Shown here: piece by piece, positions 58,217-64,000 of the stretch | Numbering within the stretch: the first letter of the stretch is position 1 | Layout of the letters: every line of letters begins with the position of its first letter | The notes under the pieces: generated by a model | Seen by the model: only the letters and a program-made list of their open reading frames with translations | Told to the model about the DNA's origin: nothing | Databases searched by the model: none | Translations under genes and position numbers: made by a program | Source of the DNA: Forficula auricularia | Taxonomy: Eukaryota; Arthropoda; Insecta; Dermaptera; Forficulidae | DNA: 64,000 bases | Assembly: GCA_024734495.1 (NCBI GenBank) | Contig: JALMQS010000085.1 | Span: 20,613,539 to 20,677,538, forward strand | Direction of reading: 5' to 3'

Positions 58217-58632
58217 TTAAATAATTAATAGCCAGATAAATAGTTTTCTTCTTTTGAGTCGACGATCATTTTCACCAATGTTAAGCATTTGTTTCATCTC
58301 TTGATTTTCATAGTTGATTAGATGTTGATCAGTGGTGTCCTTATTTTCTTTTAAATACCATAAGCTAATTTTTTCACATATGAGTTTATATTCCCCATAC
58401 AACTCAAGCAACTTTTCTACCTTTCTAATGAAAGGAAATAGAGAAAGAATCCGCAAAATGAGTTTTGAGTACTTAAGAAAATTTTATTATGAAATGCCTC
58501 ACTTGTAATCTTCCAATGAGCCAAGTTTGGGACATGCGCAATAGATTGGCCACCCATGATGTTGATGCTGTCTATCAGCATTTTTTTATATCTTCTATAC
58601 TGTATTAAGGTATAGGTCTCGAGGTAGGTCAC
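58217..58632 (-). pseudogene. coding-like relic, one frameshift, unrecognised
   Basis: Two minus-strand frames (58632-58417 and 58456-58217) can be read as one protein broken near 58470. The composition is unlike the surrounding AT-driven frames: N-L-A-H-W-K-I-T-S-E-A-F-H-N-K, then a helical segment F-I-R-K-V-E-K-L-L-E-L-Y-G-E-Y and a charged end. I recognise no family. It could be a host exon or retroelement relic. Confidence 0.35.
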
Positions 58633-58639
58633 TCACTCA

Positions 58640-58870
58640 CTAGTCCTGATGTACCAAGGTGCATTCACAATACTTCTTACCCCCCCCCCCCTCCCCTTCC
58701 TACCCATTTCTCAAACCATAAATCACACATACATAAACTCAATACATTAAACTTTAGTCTCAGTATAATCTCCTGATGATGGGCTAATCACCCGAAATAT
58801 ATCGAGAATTTAAAAACTAAGCTCATATTATTTTATTTTTCCACACTGTGAAACTCCAATCCATTATAAC
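58640..58870 (+). repeat. PLE 3' tail and pseudo-LTR
   Basis: A C-rich tail (58680-58700), caaaccataaatcacacat, then the hammerhead and a following taagctcatattattttat. Its layout parallels 45400-45620. Confidence 0.55.
58758..58815 (+). ncRNA. hammerhead ribozyme, type I (good core)
   Basis: CTGATGA (58773-58779), stem II GGG/CCC with a seven-base loop CTAATCA, GAA (58794-58796), ATATATC (cleavage predicted after C58803). Stem I pairs TCTC with GAGA next to the cleavage site. Confidence 0.7.
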
Positions 58871-59628
58871 TCCTTAGGACTTTATTTTGATATTTTTGAA
58901 TAATTTCTATATTGAACTTTTTCCTACAGCTTCATAATTGAATCCCGTATGTACAGTCGGGTTACAAAATTTGCTTATAGATTAAAATGTTATTTCTCAC
59001 AGTGAGCTCCAAATTGCGTCCGAGTAGTCACTAGGTAAAGATTTTGATTTTTTATGTTAAGTTCGTGTTTTTTTCATTTTTACGTACTTTTCCACTTTAG
59101 TTTTGCATTTAGGGTTATGCCTAAATAGCTGTATTGTCGTAAGATATTCTTTGATGATTAAATTGGATAGGAATAGGAACTATTTTTTATAGGTAAAATT
59201 ACATAGTAGAAGGGGTAACTTAGTGAATGTTATTATTATTATTCCTAATATTTACAGTGAATATTATTAATTAGTAAGAAATGAAAATACCAGACATAAC
59301 TTTTCAGAAAATATCACATTTGGATAAGTTAGAATACATTAGACGAGAACATTTCATATATTTAAAATTGGAACAAAAATAAAAATAAAAAAATCTATAA
59401 GCGAGGTAATAAAGACATGGAAGAACGCTTGTTATACAGACATGGATGTTGGTTGTGTCATTTATTTGAGATTACATAAAGGCTTGGTTTTAACTTCAAT
59501 TTGACAAAATGTAGGATTCTATAAAATAAGGAATTCAATTCTGACTAAAACGTCATGAAATGTTCATGTGAAATATTTATACGTAATATACTGAAAAATG
59601 AAGATAGATTTCTGAAAATTATCTTATT
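58871..59628. other. AT-rich spacer
   Basis: No gene recognised. Confidence 0.4.
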
Positions 59629-60063
59629 ATGCAATTGGATGTTGATGAAGGCAGTCCACGGTGGTTGCAAAAATAAGACTATAATGGTTTTATTATTTTA
59701 CATTTATTCGTTAAACCGACGTTTCGGAGATTTATTCTCTCCTTCTTCAGGGTAACGAAAAGTCAATGAAAGTAGTTCAAATCATAATTACTTCCTGTCT
59801 CCTTTGACAATGCCAAGAAAACATTATAAAAAATTTTTCTATTTGAGATTAAATTTTTTATAATGTTTTCTTGGCATTGTCAAAGGAGACAGGAAGTAAT
59901 TATGATTTGAACTACTTTCATTGACTTTTCGTTACCCTGAAGAAGGAGAGAATAAATCTCCGAAACAGCTGACGGTTTAACGAATAAATGTAAAATAATA
60001 GAACCATTATAGTCTTATTTTTTACAACCACCGTGGACTGCCTTCATCAACATCCAATTGCAT
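59629..60063. repeat. near-perfect PLE palindrome, ~200-bp arms
   Basis: atgcaattggatgttgatga and its inverse close a hairpin through a hammerhead on each strand to a short centre (atttttctatttgagat). The arms are nearly identical apart from the ribozyme region of the right arm. Confidence 0.85.
59705..59762 (-). ncRNA. hammerhead ribozyme, type I (well formed)
   Basis: On the minus strand CTGAAGA (59750-59744), stem II GGAGA/TCTCC, GAAACGTC (59725-59718). Stem I pairs TCGTTACC with GGTTTAACGA with a two-base bulge. The plus-strand twin (59937-59943 core) carries agctga in place of GT in stem III, which removes the cleavage site. Confidence 0.75.
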
Positions 60064-60129
60064 ATATATTCCAGTCCGTTTCCTAAAGAAAAACGCTATC
60101 AATTATCATATTAGTCGATTTTTTTTAAC

Positions 60130-60335
60130 TTTTAAGGAGGAGATGGGTGTTGGTTCTAGGTGAAACATTTTTATATATAAATGAAAAAATTAGGTAAAAA
60201 TTGCGAGTTGGGTTTCATATAAAATGAAATAAAATAAAAGTGAGTTTAGATTTCGGTATATTTCGGGTTGTCAGCCCTTCGTCAGGAGTCATTGAAAACT
60301 GAAAATAAATTGGAAAAATATTTATTAATAATAAT
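60130..60335 (-). repeat. PLE pseudo-LTR, minus, degraded hammerhead
   Basis: Contains ggtgttggttctaggtgaaa and, on the minus strand, CTGACGA (60285-60279), stem II GGG/CCC, GAAATATAC. The U expected before the cleavage base is C, so it is probably inactive. Confidence 0.6.
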
Positions 60336-60489
60336 TTTTACTTTAGCATACATATGGTCGGGGTAACCCAAAAAGACCCGGAGACGCTGTCGGGAGATGT
60401 AGGCAGAGTTTTCTGTTCTGTATGAACGTTCGAGTTCCCTGGAATTCTCTAGCAGTGAGATAGGGTTTGGAAATTGTGTCGCATATCCA

Positions 60490-60655
60490 GGGCCGCCCCG
60501 TGCCAGCCAGCACGCCCCTGCCCCAGAAGTCTAAAAATGCAAAAATTAACCGCCCAAAATGAGGGGGGGGGGGTTTAGGATCAAAAATGAAAATATAGGC
60601 TCTTGTACCAATCTCAACCAAATTTTGTATACATAATCAGTGTATGGTGAGGGAA
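60490..60655 (-). repeat. fragment of the 17-kb repeat family
   Basis: Inverse of 17540-17650: gtctaaaaatgcaaaaatta, ttgtaccaatctcaacc, tttgtatacataatcagtg. Confidence 0.6.
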
Positions 60656-60847
60656 GGTGGAATTTTTTTCCTTTTCTTCGTTTTTCAAAATGATTTATTC
60701 TTTCGTTTGTAGAGAGATATTTTGCTTGGGTTTGTTTTGTTTTTATTAATTAAATTATTTTCTTATTTATAATTTTTTTTTTTTATTTCTTTAATTTTAA
60801 AATAAATAGATATGTATTTAAAATGGAAAAGTGACTAGCTAAAATTA

Positions 60848-60990
60848 TAGGGAATTTGTAACAGGAATAGCAGGGAATTGGACAAAATTAAAAACACAGA
60901 GTTTTTATTAAATGGGCCAGACGTTTCGTCAATTTATTTTGACTTCCCTTGTCCAATTCCTGCTATTCCTGTTACAAATTTACTATGGAT
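60848..60990. repeat. PLE-type palindrome, hammerhead remnant
   Basis: The arms atttgtaacaggaatagcag and inverse surround, on the minus strand, stem II GTCAA/TTGAC and GAAACGTC, but CTGANGA is lost. Confidence 0.6.
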
Positions 60991-61865
60991 GCGAATGATA
61001 CAACATTATAAGGAATATAGATATTTTTAGTGTTAAGTATTTAAATTTTTGGATTTGGTTTTTAAGGGCAAGTACGTATTTATAAAAAAGTTGAAAATCC
61101 ACTGAGTTAGATGATTTCGAATGGTGGGTACCATTTAGTATACATAAATCACAGCTTCAAGAAACAAATTGTATTAAATTTATAAAATTAAAATCACAAT
61201 TTTAATAATACCATAAAGACTAAATTAAATAAAAGAATAAAGAAAAAACTCTTTACAATTTCAAATATGAGATGTTTCGAAAATTATAGTTTCATGCCAT
61301 CTTATTAAATTTTCCAAGGAGTTACGTTATGAAATATTTCTACTTTTAAAATAATTTTAAGTTTAAAAACCTCCAGGCCTACTTGTTTTCTATTTAAACT
61401 ATTAGTAATTTATTTTTTATAGTAAAAATTTTTATAGAACTTGTTAATAATTATTTAGATTTAGAGCATGGGTGTAGGCTGAGGTTAACTAGATATAAAA
61501 TTGAAATTATATAAGAAAACTTACAGATGAATATTTAGAAATTGAGTTTTTAAATTCGTTTTAATATATTCTGACTAGAGATACTTTGGTTTTATTAATT
61601 AAGATTTTATGATTATATTTTAAAATCTCCTCCAATTTCGGCCTCGGGTGGGATATTCGCTCAGCATTTCAAGTTTCAACCTATCTCCCTGTTTAATTTC
61701 CGACTTCATTTTGGAACCATCCTATTTCAGACCTCAATAGAATTTTTACATAACATTTTAAAAATTATTGTCGTTCTTAGAAAATTTCAGTTTTCTTGGT
61801 TTTATGATTATAGAGATTTTATCATTTTATAATTTTGATTATTTTATGGTGTCCCGTTCAGTTGT
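60991..61865. other. AT-rich spacer
   Basis: No gene. Confidence 0.4.
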
Positions 61866-62285
61866 TTTTAAGGAATTTGGTGTTGGTACTTGGTGAAACA
61901 TTTTTTAAAATTATTGGATAAAAAATACTTGGCAGGTTTCACATTAAGATATAAAAATAAAACGAATTTATTTTTGGAGAATCTTTAATCTCGATATATA
62001 TATTTCGGGTGACTAACCCGAAATATATTATTAGATAAAAATACTTGGTAGGTTTCACATTAAGATATAAAAAAATAAATTCGTTTTATTTTTTTATATC
62101 TTAATGTGAAACCTACCAAGTATTTTTATCTAATAATTTTAAAAAATATTTCACCAAGTACCAACACCAAATTCCTTAAAAACCCGAAATATATATATCG
62201 AGATTAAAGATTCTCCAAAAATAAATTCGCTTTGTTTTTATATCTTAATGTGAAACCTACCAAGTATTTTTTATCCAATAATCCC
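61866..62285. repeat. multiply inverted PLE pseudo-LTR cluster
   Basis: The block tacttggtgaaacattttttaaaatta occurs forward at 61886 and inverted at 62130. The motif tatatatatttcgggt occurs forward at 61997 and inverted at 62184-62200. Several pseudo-LTR ends are joined back to back; the ribozyme 5' core is absent. Confidence 0.65.
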
Positions 62286-62484
62286 GTTCAGTTTGTTATT
62301 TTGTCCCGGTTTTTGGGGAAAAATTATTAAGAGTTGCCTCGGCAAAGTTAATTGTGAACTAAATTTTATTGGATTTCTCGACGCGATTAAAAATGCAAAG
62401 AAATAGAAGAAAAAATAAAATATTTTCCAATACTCGGTACGCATGCTAGTTAGAGCCGCAACAAGTGGCCTGAGTATTAATTAC

Positions 62485-62815
62485 TCTATTTACGGAGATA
62501 GAGACGCTTAAAGATTTTAAAGACAAAAATTTCAGAAAATTTTAAAAATCCTTATAAATTCGATTGTTTTAAGGTTCTCAGACCATTATTTACGGAGATA
62601 GAGACGTTTAAAGATTTTAAAGACAAAAAATTTCAGAAAATTTTGAAAATCTTTATAAATTCGATTGTTTTAAAGACTCTCAGACCATTATTTACGGAGA
62701 TAGAGACGTTTAAAGATTTTAAAGAAAAAAAATTTCAGAAAATTTTAAAAAATCTTATAATTCGATTGTTTTAGTGATCTCAAACCATTATTTACGGAGA
62801 TAGAGATTCCTAGAA
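62485..62815 (+). repeat. ~100-bp tandem repeat, three units plus partial
   Basis: tacggagatagagac begins at 62491, 62591, 62693 and 62793; units share ttaaagattttaaaga, tttcagaaaatttt and ttcgattgtttta. Confidence 0.9.
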
Positions 62816-64000
62816 TAATTGAAATTAAGAAACTAATATCTAATAGTCTTAAACAGGTTTTAACTTGTAATTGTCATCCTTGCAATATACCTTATAGCTC
62901 TAAAGAAAGAGAGATCATTCTATCTGCGCTCTTCGTAGTTATTTTCAACGATCAGATTCTAATGAAAGAATCGCTCACCCGAATATTAAATAATAAAAAA
63001 AAAAATGAAAACTTTTTAAGACTCGGTACACTAGAGCTTTCTTAGTAATTATTAATAAATTTAAATATAAAATGTTCATTTATGGCTATACTATAGTATG
63101 AATATCATAACTTAACTATAACTATTAAAATCTCAATAGAATAATTCAAAAAATATTTTCTGCATTTTGAACCAGATAACATATTCCAAAATCTAATGAG
63201 TACTATATGTATTGATACAAACGAACTTTTTGACTTTCCGTTCTTGGGCTATCATGGGTATCGGAATTCAGACACACAAAGAGAAAAAATCATAGTTGAA
63301 AAATATTTCGATATGTAGATTATTATTAATTATTTTAATCTCATGCATTATTTATTTCTTACTAACCACTAGTATTATGTAACGTAATATATTTGATTTA
63401 TATTAATAATGATTGCTTTATTTATCTAATTTAATTAATTAAGAAATTAAGTATTTCATGTTCTATAATACATTGTGGATCGAATTATATAATTATTCGG
63501 GTTCTATGTTGCCAATCTAAAAGATTATCATGATGTATATAATTTCCTAGAATTTGGAGTTCAAAATTTTATACTAGTATTAAATTATGCTTATTGCAAA
63601 AATGTTTAATGTTTTTTTAAAATGTAGACTTATTTTACTGTATTCGTATTCAAGCAATTAAATTAGATAAAAAAGATTCTTCTCTTAAAAACAATTTTTT
63701 AAGGGAGGGCACCAAAATAATGTTGCCTATTCTAAAAAAAGTGAAAATGAAACTTAACCCAAATTCTACTTAAAAAGATCTTTACAATAATACTATGCTA
63801 AAAAAATATTTTTATTTTGCACCTCTCAAAAATTTGACCCTTCCCAATTTGATTATTTGATTAAAATTTCAATACGTTTTTTAATTAAATATAACTTATC
63901 AATTTCAAGATCGTATTTTATTTAATATACAAGCTACAAGGCTCTGATAAATAGGCATTGTAGCAACACTAATAGGATCCCATTTTACTTATTAGATGGA
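62816..64000. other. AT-rich spacer to window end
   Basis: No gene, RNA or clear repeat boundary recognised. Confidence 0.4.

Noticed and set aside
62182..62215. Hammerhead candidate around cccgaaatatatatatcgag
   Set aside because: The CTGANGA half is absent on this side of the joint.

Overview
This window looks like non-coding, repeat-dominated DNA from an AT-rich invertebrate genome, most likely an arthropod. The evidence is the transposon content: an errantivirus-like LTR element with a baculovirus-F-type envelope relic, Penelope-like elements (PLEs) with hammerhead ribozymes, hAT, Tc1 and pogo-type elements, and tRNA-derived SINEs. I found no intact host gene. The few open stretches in the first 46 kb are short relics of transposon proteins or low-complexity frames. 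Species cannot be read from the sequence.

Layout: 1-9.6 kb holds a LINE C-terminal relic, a large palindromic MITE, a hAT MITE with 8-bp target duplications and the first hammerhead/PLE traces. 9.6-24.6 kb is mostly AT-rich spacer with a SINE, GC-hairpin repeats, a tRNA-like palindrome and a cluster of ~160-bp repeats. 24.6-41 kb holds an internally deleted Tc1 element, several PLE palindromes, a composite-TIR element with a Cys-rich relic, and a deleted hAT element with perfect 8-bp duplications. 42.5-48.1 kb is a nest of satellite units, palindromes and a PLE 3' end that encodes a GIY-YIG endonuclease.

48.1-56.6 kb is the main object: a minus-strand LTR retroelement of Ty3/Gypsy/errantivirus type, inserted into a PLE tail. 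Read 5'->3' on the minus strand it has an LTR (duplicated, running into a 100-N gap), a primer binding site, a 913-codon gag-protease-pol frame that has lost reverse transcriptase and most of the integrase core by in-frame deletions, a GPY/F module, and directly fused to it a macro domain of TARG1/OARD1 type with both expected catalytic residues. A frameshifted F-type env, a polypurine tract and the 3' LTR follow. The macro domain fused to a retroelement pol is the most unusual thing here.

56.7-64 kb is again a graveyard of PLE pseudo-LTR palindromes with hammerhead cores, a MITE, a ~100-bp tandem repeat and AT-rich spacer. Across the window about a dozen type I hammerhead cores (CUGANGA, stem II, GAAA, short self-complementary stem III) can be seen, mostly in head-to-head inverted pairs in which one arm keeps the core and the other has lost it.
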